From the NCBI GenBank assembly GCA_022578605.1, contig MU394053.1, forward strand, positions 1,074,229 through 1,138,228: a DNA stretch of 64,000 nt, written 5' to 3'. Source of the stretch: Camillea tinctor. Taxonomy: Eukaryota > Ascomycota > Sordariomycetes > Xylariales > Xylariaceae. The notes under the pieces were generated by a model that was not told where the DNA came from, made no database searches, and saw nothing but the letters and a program-made list of their open reading frames with translations. A program made the translations under genes and the position numbers. Of the stretch, positions 1-11,068 are shown piece by piece (the stretch's first letter is position 1; each line of letters begins with the position of its first letter).

Positions 1-216
1 TCTAGGAATTTGCCCTCGATCTCTAGATATCAAATATGTCATCAATTCAAAGAACCTGTCTCGGTCTTTGTCTGGCCATCGACTTCTTCTACCCCTTCTT
101 ATGCTCTTGATTCCCTCTGCGTCCCAACTTTCATCATTCCGTTACGACATTGCGAAATCTCACCCCAGCTGTAATTCTCTAAAGTCAATTCAGAAAACTT
201 CAGCAAAGCAAAAAGA

Positions 217-809
217 ATGTCGTTCAAGCAGGTTGTGATCGCGGCCTTGGCCAGCACTGCCCTTGCGCAGATGACCTCCATGGACACCACCATGGAAACA
301 TCTACCACCACCGTGGCGGAGACGACTCCCAGTGGGACGGATACGAACGCCGTCGTCACGACGATGACTAGCACAGTCTCTGACGCTACCGATACTGCTG
401 CTGCTGCCACCACTACCACCGAGGTGGCTTCATCCGTGGACTCCGCCTCGGCAACCTCTATGCCCACCGATATGACTTCTTCGGCCGCATCGTCGGACAT
501 GTCCTCAGCCGTTGTTGTTACTGAGACTACCACCTCGATGTCGATGGAGTCATCCATGTCCGGCTCCAGCACCTCCGGCATGTCTCCCTCGTCTATGACC
601 ACCATGGTTGGCGGTATGCCCGGCGGCATGTCCAATGCGACGGCCACATCTCAGCCCGTTGCCGGCTCTGGCTCTCTCAGCGGTGTTTCGGTATGTCCCT
701 AAAGAATTATTTAACCTCACCCATTGTGATAAACAGTTATGTCTAACCCGTTCAACAGGTCGGCGTTTTCCTCGCCTCTGCCGTCTTTGCCGCTTTGCTG
801 CAGCTATAA
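217..809 (+). CDS. Small Ser/Thr-rich GPI-anchored cell-wall protein
   Basis: Two exons, 217-690 and 759-809, give a 174-residue protein; the 68-nt intron 691-758 starts GTATGT and ends CAACAG, and both exons join in phase 0. Residues 1-18 form a typical secretion signal ending ALAQ. The body is almost entirely Ser, Thr, Ala, Val and Met, with one Asn-Ala-Thr sequon, as expected for a heavily O-mannosylated wall or plasma-membrane protein. The last 16 residues, all encoded by exon 2, are hydrophobic and follow a small-residue stretch (Gly-Ser-Gly), which is the layout of a GPI-attachment signal. No catalytic domain is visible. The function is therefore inferred only as a structural or surface mannoprotein. 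Without splicing the frame stops four codons into the intron and the anchor signal is lost. Confidence 0.8.
691..758 (+). other. Intron separating the GPI signal exon
   Basis: The donor GTATGT follows the codon for Ser158 and the acceptor is TTCAACAG. If retained, translation would read Val-Cys-Pro and then stop, removing the hydrophobic tail. The splice is needed to reach a C-terminus typical of GPI proteins. Confidence 0.75.
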
Positions 810-3800
810 AGTCTGCCGGTCTTCCGATCCAGATAGTCTAGTAAGGAGGAAAAGGGGAAAACAAAAAAAAGAATATCGTTAGGAAAAAGAACTGGGGGGG
901 CGCAGCATTGCAAAGCTCCCATGTCCAGCTTTCATATGTCTCGAGCCTTCGATAGCAGGACCCGCTCATTCCTTGAGGTTGAGTTAGTCCTCTCACTTTA
1001 TAATGCTTAATTAACGACCGGAGGGGAAGGGTATTTTCGAGAGGAGTTCATAATAGTTAGTAGTAATAATAAAAGATTCACTTCTTTATTTTTCAAATCT
1101 CTCTCTCTCTCTCTCTCTCTCGTCGCAACGTAAGCGACATTCTGGACCTCATCGACCAGGGGATCTGGTTAGGTTAGTTAAAGTTTGTCGGGGTCTAACG
1201 ATTATACCCAAGATGCACACGTGTGAGGAATTGAGATTTTGGGTCCTGTAAGCATTTATTTCCGTGGAACCAAATTGATCGGTACAGCTATAAAAAGGTT
1301 TAAGTAGGTACCTAAACTAGGGGGGGACTTGCGGCGATTTGGGGTTGTTTGTTGATCATCAGTGATCATCGATCAAAATCGATCAATAGGTAGATGCAGA
1401 TGACGCGGTGCGCGGTTATCTCGCTCAGGTCGGGGGGTTGGGCTAGAAAAAGATAGTTATCGCGCATCAACGAAGTGATCAACATCGTACATGCTCAAGT
1501 AATTTCTTTTCTTTCTCTATCTCACGAAAAAGCTTGAATAATGGAGATTGTGGAGGATTTGCGTGGCCTCGACCATTGCTCTCTTCTTCTTTTTCTTGTC
1601 TTTTGCCTCCCTCATTTTCTTTGCCCCCCCTCTCTCTCCCCTTCAAGGTTAATGACACAAGACGATAGATTGGAATGAATGAGGGAACGTAAAGCAACGT
1701 TAACCAAAAGGTGTAATTGCCTTTCATGGAAGGCTTCATGGGAGGCTTCATGGGAGGCCTAGTTGTAAGTCGTTATTCTTAGAAGAACCAATAGGGGTAA
1801 GGAAGAGGAAATAAGTCCTCGCCGCAGCATTGAATCCATATGACCGTGGTAATTACGGGTTCATAAGAGGTAGTGTTGTTTATTTACACTACGGATTCAA
1901 TGAGCATACTCGTTGCTAATTAAGAAAAATCAAACTAGTGTTCCTTGGAGATCCACTCCCGTCCTGTTCTCCTGTTCAAATGGGGATTATGTACTAGGTA
2001 GGTTAGGTTAGTTGAAAGGGGGGGTATTTTCTTAGCTAAATGTTGCCCAATGAGAAGACCTCGCTGTGTTGGCGATAATTCAAAGGTTGTACTGTACCCA
2101 GTCGGTTGTCGGTCTGCGCTCTCGAGAACTCGATTGGTAGTTACATAGTAGTTAGTCGTGTTGTGTTGTAGTGTAGTGTAGTTGCAGGTACGAGGAACGT
2201 GCTGCCCAATTTAGCCATGCAAGTAACTAAAATATACTAGTGTGTATGCCGGTGCTTTCTTAGCTTATTTCCACTTTGGGGTATGATCGGCACATATGGT
2301 TCTAAGTTTCTAACGTATGTAGGTTATGTTAGTTAATTGTATCTCAAGTTGCCAAATGGATTTTGTCCCCTTTTCATCTTTTATTTTTCTATAGCTTATG
2401 CTGTACCTGCATGACACTGATGGTAAGATCCTTCATCCTTACCTACTTAGTACAATCCCACTAAGTTAAGATACCTAGGAGGTCAGCTTAAGAGCGATTG
2501 AGTCGGATCGTATGTTTATTCTGTTTGATGGTCTTTGTTGGAACTGTGGTTGATTCTATTTGCCCAGTCCCCTTTTCATTCCAATTTGTGGACATTGGAG
2601 TAAATCAACTCTAAAAGCTGTTCTTGTAGATGAAAGGGCCAGCGTTGCGGATCTACCTAAGAATTATGTGGGTTTTTGTGTTCTCCAGGTTTGACCGGGA
2701 TAAGTGGGCGAAAAGGGTGTAGGCGTAATTTCGCTTCAGCCTCGGGCAATTTCCCAGGCACCTTGCTAACTTATGCAATCCTTGCCAAAATAAGCTTGGA
2801 AGGCCATAAACGCGTTGAGGAAGGAGCTGCGCTTTTGAAACTACTTGTACCTTTTATTATTATTTTTTATTTTTATTTCTATTTTATTTTATTTTTGTTA
2901 TTCCTATAAGCAACTTCCCCTATCTGTGCCTTGATTTTTGGTTCAATTTGCTTCTCCACTATTGAGAACTGTTTCTGTTTCTGTTTCTTGTCTCTTCTTT
3001 TTTTTTTTCCAACCTCCACTATTTTCTTTTCTAATAGTAACAGCTGCAATAACTTACACTATACTCTGTATAAACCTCATCTCGAACAGGCTTGAAAGAC
3101 ATGATAACACATTTGTTGATAAGTGGAATACACACACCGACAACAAACCAAAAACACCCTTGTCTCTTCTGATATTACTGGCTATGATCCATCTGATCTA
3201 TCCACCCTCCTTAGTTCTACCTAGGCTAGGACTGCTAGGTAAGGTACTAAATAGTGTCAGTTTGTTAGTGTAGTTGATAGGTGATGGGATAGGAGGGAGT
3301 AAATCATGGATTCTCCATACACGGGTACATGGACTGATACAACCAGACCCCGGCCAAAAAGAAAGAAAGAAAAAAAAGGCACCAAGACCGCCCAGGTTCT
3401 AAGAGGATCCATACCAAGAATGGCCAGGCGGAGGCCGAGATACTACGCCAGGAGAGAAGATACAGGGGGGTATCCCGAAGGAACTGTACATACGCCTAGA
3501 GAGAAGATGAAGCGTCAGGGCAAAGGTAATAAAACTAACCGCCTCCGCCGCATCCATGATAATACCCTCCTTCTTCCCTCTTCCTTCTCTCTCTACGAAA
3601 CGGCCTCTTAATATCGATGACCTGACAAGAAGAAAGCATCACCAGCTTTCGTCATTCGTTTCTGCAAACCACTCCCACCGCTTCACTCTTTCAGCGGGCA
3701 TTCTTTTTCCTCACGAAATCACGATTAATAGCTCAGCGGCGATATTATAAACCATATCTAAACATATTAAACACTCTGGACGATCTATTGGGATTCAGTC

Positions 3801-3813
3801 TCAAGTAATTACA
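810..3813. other. Intergenic, about 3 kb
   Basis: This stretch holds the 3' flank of the GPI-protein gene and the upstream region of the GH17 gene. It is AT-rich, with a CT dinucleotide run at 1099-1121, poly-pyrimidine tracts (around 1500-1650 and 2860-3010) and many TAGGTA/TACCTA words. Open frames here are short and low in complexity, and I see no conserved-looking protein. Confidence 0.6.
1099..1121. repeat. (CT)n microsatellite
   Basis: Eleven uninterrupted CT units lie about 290 nt past the stop codon of the GPI-protein gene. Confidence 0.95.
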
Positions 3814-5532
3814 ATGAAGGCTACATATGCGGTAGCGGCTCTGACCGCCGGCGCCAGCGCCGCCAGTGTTCATCACAGACACGCGCAGCTTCACGGTCTT
3901 CAGAAGAAGGCTGTTGACAACAGCACTTGCGGTTGCACTACTGTCTACAGCACCTTCTACGGTGAACCGACCCGTAAGTAGTTTTGTCCCGGGTTCTTGG
4001 GTTGGAGGTTTCATATAAACTGATCTTCTTGCGTAGTGATCTTCCCCGAGGTCCCCGCCGTTCCGGCTACCAGCGCTGTTCCGGCCACGAGCTCGAGCGT
4101 TGCGCCGACTACCACTCAGGTTGTCGTGCCCGTCGTGCCGACTCCTGTTCCTCAGGTCTGCCCGACCACTGGTGTCTACACCTTCCCGGCCACCACCATC
4201 ACTCTGACTGAGTCTACCACTGTCTGCGGTGCCACCTCGACCGCTCTCCCCAGCGGTACTCACACCATCGGTGGTGTCACTACTGTCGTCACCACCGCTA
4301 CCACCGTCACCTGCCCCGTCGCTACCGTTTCGACCACCGAGGGTGTGACCACCAGCGTCCTCACTACCACCACCTACGTTTGCCCGTCGGCTGGTACTTA
4401 CACCATTAACCCCATCACCACTGTTGTTCCCAAGGACACCACTGCCAACTACCCCGTTGTTACCAGCTACCCTCCTGGTACCTACACTCAGCCCGAGGTT
4501 GTGACCACTGTCACTGAGACCAGCTACACCGTCTTCTGCCCCTTCGACATCCCTGAGGCCACCCCCTCCACCACCGCTGTCCCGGTTGTGTCATCTATTG
4601 TTGCCACTCCCGCTGTCCCTACTCCTGTGATCTCTGCCTCGCTCTCTGTCTCTGTTCCCGTCGCCTCGTCCACCTCGACTCCCTCTAACTCCGGGTCGAC
4701 TGGTGGATTGGCTAACTCTGCCCCCGGCAAGCCCGCCGCTTTGACTTACACCCCCTACCTATCCGACGTCAACGGTGGTTGCAAGACCGCCTCGCAGGTC
4801 GACTCCGATATCAGCGCTATTGCCGCTGCCGGCATTACCCACCTCCGTCTTTACTCTACTGACTGCGACACCCTGACCAACGTTGGTGCTGCTGCCGAGA
4901 AGTACGGTCTCAGACTCTACATCGGTATCTTCATCAAGGGTGATGGCTGCTCTTCCACCACCACCAGCATCGAAGTCCAGATTGAGGCCATCACCTCTTG
5001 GGGCAAGTATGCACTGGTCGACGCTATCTTCGTTGGTAACGAGGCCGGTTTCCAGGGCTACTGCTCTGGCCAGCAGCTCGCTACTTTGATCACTGACTGC
5101 AAGAGCAAGATCCCCTACACTGGTATGTGGTCTACCGCCGATACCGTCGGCACTTGGCAGAACACTGAGTTCTCTGGCCCTATTTGCGATGCCATCGACT
5201 TCGTTGGCTGCAACTCTCACCCCTACTTCAACGAGGGTACCTCCCCCGCTGAGGCTGGTGAGTTCATCAGCGGCCAGCTTGACATCTGCAAGTCTATTTG
5301 CTCTGGCAAGGATGCTTTCGTCACTGAGACCGGCTGGCCCTCTGCCGGTACCGCTCACGGTCTCGCCGTCCCTGGTGTCTCCGAGCAGAAGACCGCTATC
5401 GACTCCATGCTTAGCCTACTCCCCTCCAAGGTCACTCTGCTCAGTTTGACCAACGACCTCTGGAAGGGTCCTGGCGAGGACGCCTGGGGCTGCGCCAGCG
5501 TCCTCGGCATCAAGCTCGCCAACTCTTCGTAA
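3814..5532 (+). CDS. Secreted GH17 beta-1,3-glucanase-like cell-wall protein
   Basis: Exons 3814-3973 and 4037-5532 (63-nt intron, phase 1) encode 551 residues. The start at 3814 gives a secretion signal (about 20 residues, ending ASAAS). A basic/His stretch, a Cys-containing segment and a long Thr/Val/Pro/Ser-rich region (roughly residues 50-300) with spaced Cys follow. The catalytic glycoside hydrolase family 17 domain occupies about 310-551. The two expected acid residues are visible: Glu389 in VGNEAG (acid/base) and Glu484 in VTETGWPS (nucleophile). The architecture matches the Scw4/Mp65/BtgE group of fungal wall proteins, which act on or are linked to beta-1,3-glucan. There is no C-terminal hydrophobic GPI signal; the protein ends shortly after the GH17 fold, so attachment to the wall would be through the Thr-rich region or disulfides. 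Codon use is strongly C-ending, suggesting high expression. A TACGGAGTA word lies at 5579 in the 3' flank. Confidence 0.93.
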
Positions 5533-7627
5533 AGTTTTGATCCGCTAGCTTTGCTATTACCTCCCGAGCGATGATCTGTACGGAGTACTCGCGTCTGTTT
5601 TTTGTGGAGGTTTTTGGTATATATTTTTCTTGGATCCCGAGATCTAGGGTCAGAAAGATTTAGGATACACATCCAAAACATGAGACACGATAAGATATCA
5701 AAAAGAAAGGGGGAAAGGGCGGGAAATAAGGACCCTTATTTTTTACCAGTAACTTCTAGCAACATTAACCTGCCAAAAACGATCCCCTGGCCGGCTCTGC
5801 ATTTAGGGGTCCACCGATTCAAAATAATGTTGTAATTTACCAAAAAGAGACTTTTAACCTTTACCTTTTTACCTAGTGTCTATTTTTTTATGGATATAAC
5901 ATCGCCCGTTTGCTTTGTCACTAAACTCTCTCGAGTCTTACCTTGATGCTAGTGTTTCAATCCGTGTTTTGTTTCAATGTGAAATATCATGTACCAATAT
6001 GTCTTTAAGCTTTTATGATCTTCAAACAATTATGTCTAGAATACGCCTTTTTTTCCCCCGAGATCATTAGTCATGTGCGAAACTCTCATGAAGACAGCCT
6101 TTTTTTATAGATCTCTTACTAGTATACGATTGTCTAGGACAAGGTAATGATTTCTTTTTTTTTCCTCCTGTGAATTCGAACTACATACTCATCGTCATGA
6201 CCCCTTGGTTTTATTTCTTTGCCCAACCCCCGCCAGCCATATACATAGGTTGCTGATTTAGGTGAAGGAGAACGGGAGGTTGAACGTTGGAGACTGGCCC
6301 TCATAATTATCCACAGACAAAGTTTGAGAACTGTGTCTTGAATATGCCTAAGCAAGGTCACTCTCTGGATCCTGGTCCGATAATGAGAGGTCTTGTTATC
6401 CTGTCTTGAAATATGCAGTGTAGGTAGTATTAGCGTGTTGCGGCGGACAAGCCTTCATCAATCTTTCCTAAGTGGAAGACAGGTCGCCATGGAACCAGAT
6501 ACCAACCTAACCTAGTCACTTGGTCCCTCGCCGAGTTCTTAAATTCTGGATTCGTTTGATGTAGCAGATGGAAATATTACCAGGGGGAGGAGGCTAAAGG
6601 TCGAAAGTGATATCTACCGTTCATGATCCCCTCGCCTCACTAATCTTCTTATCCCTCATTGGAACGTGTCATGACCTACATAGGTTTCGATGGATTAGTT
6701 AGTTAATAGTGTTTAATAACATCTCAAAAAAAGATGTTTATTTTTTCACCTCAATAGACGGTCTTCTATTTCTCCATCTTTTTTGGCTTTTATATTCTTT
6801 ACGTAGTACCTATATTGGAAGTATGGTAAAGAGAAGACTCCCTCACACACTAATGGCCGAACGAGTAATTCAAGAAAGAAAGACGGTATTCTGTCCCTCG
6901 TGCCGCTGTAGATAGCAAATGTATAGCTATCTCCCTTCTTTTATGATAATTTTAATTTGATTATTGTAAGCATCATTACTGTTTATTAAGCAAAGCGGTT
7001 TTCAACTTGATGCGCACTGTACTGTCCTATTTCATATACAGAATAAAGTCAAAATATGCTCTGCTCCCCCCTACCCTACTCAATCGCTAAACCACTGCTT
7101 TCAAGTAGGAAAACATTATCGTAATGTGTACCAATAACTTACTTTCTTTCTACATTCTCACCCATTTCTTCTTGTCCAAATTAAGGCCTAAAACAAACAG
7201 CTCAGCCTAGCCATTGTAAAGAAAGAAAAAACACCTCGGTAATAATAATAGTAATAAACTATTCATTAACTCACTATCAATTGTTGTTCCCCTATATCAT
7301 TGTGTTATACGAATGTGAGAATATTCCTCCCAAAAATCATGTTTTAGAAAGAGAGGTAGAGAAGAAGAAAAAAAAACAAGAGGTATTCTATGTCCATGTT
7401 TTTTTCACGCCTTCCCCTTCTGTTTGTTTCTCTTTCCCTTTTTACCTTGGGGTATTAGAATGGTGCAAGACCCCTAACAACAAAATCGCCTAAAAACAAG
7501 TTTCCCTCTTTTCATTTACCCCAATGTTTTCATTGAAGGAAAAAAAAAAGAACAGACAAACCCACGGGAAGCCTATACATATATATGGGTACCTAGGTGT
7601 GTGTATGTATATGTATGTATATATGTA

Positions 7628-7686
<59 letters not shown>

Positions 7687-8010
7687 TTTGGTTTGAGAAG
7701 AATTGAATAAAGCAAGGGAAAGGCGGAAGAGGGGAATAAAAATACGTGAAGTACATGAAAATATGATAATGATAATGATGGTGATAGAAATAACCATAGT
7801 AGCAACGAGCAATGGATGGTAAGGGTGTCAAAACGTTATCATGGGCTCCGAGGACGAGAATAAAAAATAACCCCCCCAAAACCCGCCAGGTAAATGCTCA
7901 ATGCTTAATGGTATGTACCAAAAACGCCTGCCCCTTGCCGACCCTTTTCTTCAACTTCCAACTACCAACTTTGGGTCTGCTTCTCCCCAAGGTAATTGAC
8001 TTTCTTTTTT
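5533..8010. other. Intergenic between convergent GH17 and WD40 genes
   Basis: This is 2.5 kb of AT-rich sequence with both gene 3' ends facing in. It contains the large GT run at 7631-7682, preceded by alternating TATG/TATA, and T-rich tracts near 6050 and 6160. Predicted open frames are microsatellite translations or low-complexity; I see no gene. Confidence 0.6.
7631..7682. repeat. (GT)26 microsatellite
   Basis: An uninterrupted GT dinucleotide run of 52 nt sits next to a purine/pyrimidine-alternating TATG/TATA stretch (7601-7630). It is about 330 nt past the stop of the WD40 gene. Confidence 0.97.
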
Positions 8011-10203
8011 CTAAAATACCCAATCCTCAGCCATGGCGGCTTGCCGTCGTTTCTGCGTAAGGGTCACCTCAGAATCGGGTTGCTCCACGATCTGGTCGGG
8101 AGACTCCATCCAATCGTATCCAGTCGACCGCCACCATTCTTGGGCCGAACTCCATCCCTCACCATAATTGAATGCATCCTCTGCGCCAGCGTCGCACCGG
8201 CCGAGGCGCAGGACGCCCCCACGCCATTTGTCGGATGAGAGCGCGATAAGATCTTGGCCTGCATTGGCAAATGACACGCCACCTAGCTCGCCAAAGATGT
8301 CTATGGTCTGTTTGGAATTAAACATCTGCGCATCGATGATGTTAATGTAGTCTGCCTCCTCGGCAGCGACTAAAACCCTCTTGCCGGAGCCGAGCGGGGA
8401 GAAGCGCAATGAGCGGGCGGCGGCCATCTCGGTACGGATTACCGTAACACAAGTGCTTTCGCCTTTACTGTTCTTCCAACGCCTGGCATCCCATATGCGG
8501 ATACTCTTGTCTTGGTTTCCGGTAGCGACGGTCCACCCATCGGGTGCCCAGTCACAGGCGAAGCCGTAGTCTCGGTGGCCCTCAAGCTCCTGCAACGTCT
8601 CTCCGGTCTCGGAGTCGGCGATGGTCACGTTTTGATGATCTCCGACCATGACGCGGAGCCTCTTGTCGGGACTCAGAGCCGAGCAGTTTAGGGGGTAGGG
8701 ATACATTTTCTCGGATATGATCTTATTTTCGGCTAGGTCGATAATACGGAAGCCGAAATCGTTCGATGCGAATGCGGCAAGGGGCACGGATGAACGTCGG
8801 GAAGAGTGGACTTGTACGTGATTGGTGATACCACTGACATGATCGGTAAGACGTCCTTCCATGCAGTCCCGGTCATCTGAATCTAAACCGAGGTAACGAT
8901 ACTTGCCGTAGAAACTGCCCACAATCAAGACGTCCTCCCCCGTGGCCAGGGTGGATACCTGGGCGTCCTGGGGATTCTCGAATTTCATGGCGATTTTGGA
9001 CTTGCCCGTGGTGGGGTCTAATTCTCGGACCACTGAAGACTCGCTGGGATAGAAAACGCGCGTGCGCGACGCGCACCCCAGGATATTGCGCAGTTGGAAG
9101 TGCAACAGGCGCACATCCCGCCGTATATCCATGCTCTGGTATCGAAAATAGTTGTCCACCCGAGGCAGTAACCGGTCCGGCAAGAAGCCACGCCATATGT
9201 TTGATTGACTCCTGTTCACATAGTTATGGAACGTGGCCAGGCGGCGCTCTCGAGCCAACGCCCTGGTTATACCGTGATGGCGCCAGTTGATACCTTGCAC
9301 ATCATACTCGTCGCCCTTCAACTCCGATACCTTGATCCGAGATTTACGTAGCTTGGCCAGGTCGCCAATATGGTAAGGCTTGCGGACGTTATCCTTCAGC
9401 TGGGACTGTTCAGCCTGCCAGAGCCAATAGGACAAGAACTGATGTACATTAGGATTTTCAGGCCCGAGAGTCATCGAAGGCCCATTAGGTGCAATACCAT
9501 GACCACCAAGACCAGCCGGCACAGGTTGGTCTAGTTCATCTTGAATCTCCTGGAGATTCTGCAAGTCCTGAAGAGCATTGAGAGTCACAGGAGCGATATG
9601 AGGAAACTGGACGGTGGCAGCAGTGGCAGCAACCGTGGCAAGGGCAGCAGGCGGTAGTGGCGGAGGGGATACGGGTGCGGAAAAGTGTAGAGCGGGCCCG
9701 GTCGGGGCAGCTGGCGAGGAGGGGATATCAAAGTCCTCTTGGTCGTCCATACTGGAGTTGGTTAGAGGCGCGCCACCTTCCTCGGCGTCTAGCATATCAT
9801 GATCGTCCTCGTCACTATAGTCGTAGTCGTGGTCGTAGTTATGGCTGTGGCCGTGGCTGTAATAGTGATCGTGATGGTGGTTATAGTTATAGCTGTAAGG
9901 GTTTCCGTAGGTTTCTGTAGGATAGTGGGCCTGGACCTGGGACTGAGCCAGGGACTGAGTCTGAGTCTGAGTCTGAGTTTGAGTTTGGGTCTGGGTCTGG
10001 GTTGTATGAGTCTGAGACTGAGATGGAGAGGGATAGACGGCCCAGTAGTAGGTAGGGTCGTAGTGGCCGTCCAGGTGATGAGGCAAAATAGTAGCTGGAA
10101 AGGAAGACTCTGGAAGATGGTTTAACAGATAGGCATCTTCCTCAACAGCGGGACGATCTGGCGAAAGCGGCGGGGGCGTAGGCGGGGAATCTAGAGGACG
10201 CAT
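8011..10203 (-). CDS. WD40-repeat protein with low-complexity N-terminus (DUF2415-like segment)
   Basis: Single exon, 730 residues. Residues 1-220 are disordered: Pro-rich at first, then an alternating Thr-Gln run near residue 65-85, a His/Tyr/Asn-rich patch near 105-140 and an acidic patch. From about residue 250 the sequence becomes globular, starting with a Trp-rich segment (FLSYWLWQAEQ). It continues into WD40-type blades at about 400-690, clearest at the GHRDYGFACDWAPDGW and DKSIRIWDARRW motifs. The segment SLRFSPLGSGKR with ADYINIIDA (about 590-625) resembles the short DUF2415 motif found in fungal and plant WD proteins. The C-terminus is basic then ends in WVF. No enzymatic motif is seen; a scaffold role, as in ubiquitin-ligase or chromatin adaptors, is possible but not shown. 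The start chosen is the first ATG of the frame; a later Met would remove only low-complexity sequence. Confidence 0.88.
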   Translation of the reverse strand: MRPLDSPPTPPPLSPDRPAVEEDAYLLNHLPESSFPATILPHHLDGHYDPTYYWAVYPSPSQSQTHTTQTQTQTQTQTQTQTQSLAQSQVQAHYPTETYGNPYSYNYNHHHDHYYSHGHSHNYDHDYDYSDEDDHDMLDAEEGGAPLTNSSMDDQEDFDIPSSPAAPTGPALHFSAPVSPPPLPPAALATVAATAATVQFPHIAPVTLNALQDLQNLQEIQDELDQPVPAGLGGHGIAPNGPSMTLGPENPNVHQFLSYWLWQAEQSQLKDNVRKPYHIGDLAKLRKSRIKVSELKGDEYDVQGINWRHHGITRALARERRLATFHNYVNRSQSNIWRGFLPDRLLPRVDNYFRYQSMDIRRDVRLLHFQLRNILGCASRTRVFYPSESSVVRELDPTTGKSKIAMKFENPQDAQVSTLATGEDVLIVGSFYGKYRYLGLDSDDRDCMEGRLTDHVSGITNHVQVHSSRRSSVPLAAFASNDFGFRIIDLAENKIISEKMYPYPLNCSALSPDKRLRVMVGDHQNVTIADSETGETLQELEGHRDYGFACDWAPDGWTVATGNQDKSIRIWDARRWKNSKGESTCVTVIRTEMAAARSLRFSPLGSGKRVLVAAEEADYINIIDAQMFNSKQTIDIFGELGGVSFANAGQDLIALSSDKWRGGVLRLGRCDAGAEDAFNYGEGWSSAQEWWRSTGYDWMESPDQIVEQPDSEVTLTQKRRQAAMAEDWVF

Positions 10204-11020
10204 CGTTGGGACTTTGTATAAATAAATGTAAGGGAAAAAGAAAAAAGTGAGGGGGCGTAGTTGTAGTCTAGGTATCTCGACCCGTCTCGTGAGGCGAGTA
10301 AGCCTAGTCTCTAAATCGTGCTTGACTGGGGGTCCCCGTCAGACTAGGGGGTGAAGGGTGGGTGAGTTTCTTTTTCCTTCGTTCTGTGCCGCGCTGTTCT
10401 CTACTCGTAATCTGCGGCTAGTGCCTACTTTACCCGAGGAATCGTGAACAAGACTAAATAGTGTGCATGGATGACTGGGCCGGGCTGAAAAGTAACGATG
10501 TGATTGCGCAGGTAGGCGCTTGAATCAAGCGTATGAAAGAGTGAGAAGAGGAGAAAAAGAAATAAAAGGAAATAAGAAAAAGAAAAAAAAAATAAAGAAG
10601 GAGGAGAGGGAGTTTGATGGAGGAGGGGGTCTGAAAATATCAGGTTATGTGCGTGTGTGGCGAACACCCTTCTTCTAAGTGTGTATGTATAGATGTAGAT
10701 TATGGATGTATATATGAGGTAGGTAGTAGTAGGTATAGGAATGTATTGGAATCTCTCTCTAAAATGAAAAAAAGGGTTGAGTTGACATCAAGGTGATTAT
10801 ATCTGACATAAGAAGACAGGGTAAAAGAAGAAGAAAATGCCAGAACCAGAACTAAAATAATAAATAAACTAATAATGATAATGATGGTAATAATAATAAT
10901 GATAATAAGACAAGGCAGGAGAAACTAGAGGGATAACGAATGGGGGGGTTGAGTATGTGTGTGTATGTATGTGTATGAGTGAGAGTGTGTAAGATGAGTG
11001 TGTGTAAGAGAGTGACGGAG

Positions 11021-11068
11021 GAAGTGATAGAGGGCGTGATAGAGGGCGTGATAGAGGGCGTGATAGAG
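11021..11068. repeat. 12-bp tandem repeat, about four copies
   Basis: Three exact copies of ggcgtgatagag lie in register at 11033-11068, preceded by a one- or two-base variant at 11021-11032. It is about 0.8 kb upstream of the WD40 gene start. Confidence 0.95.

Noticed and set aside
99..647. 182-codon open frame antisense to the GPI-protein gene
   Set aside because: It is a mirror of the repetitive Ser/Thr codons on the other strand, has no signal or domain of its own, and the sense frame has a signal peptide and a GPI end.
4759..5358. 199-codon open frame antisense to the GH17 domain
   Set aside because: The sense strand carries the catalytic motifs; the antisense frame arises from C-ending codon bias.
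7490..7879. Open frames reading Thr-His or Val-Cys repeats
   Set aside because: They are translations of the (GT)26 microsatellite and flanking alternating sequence.
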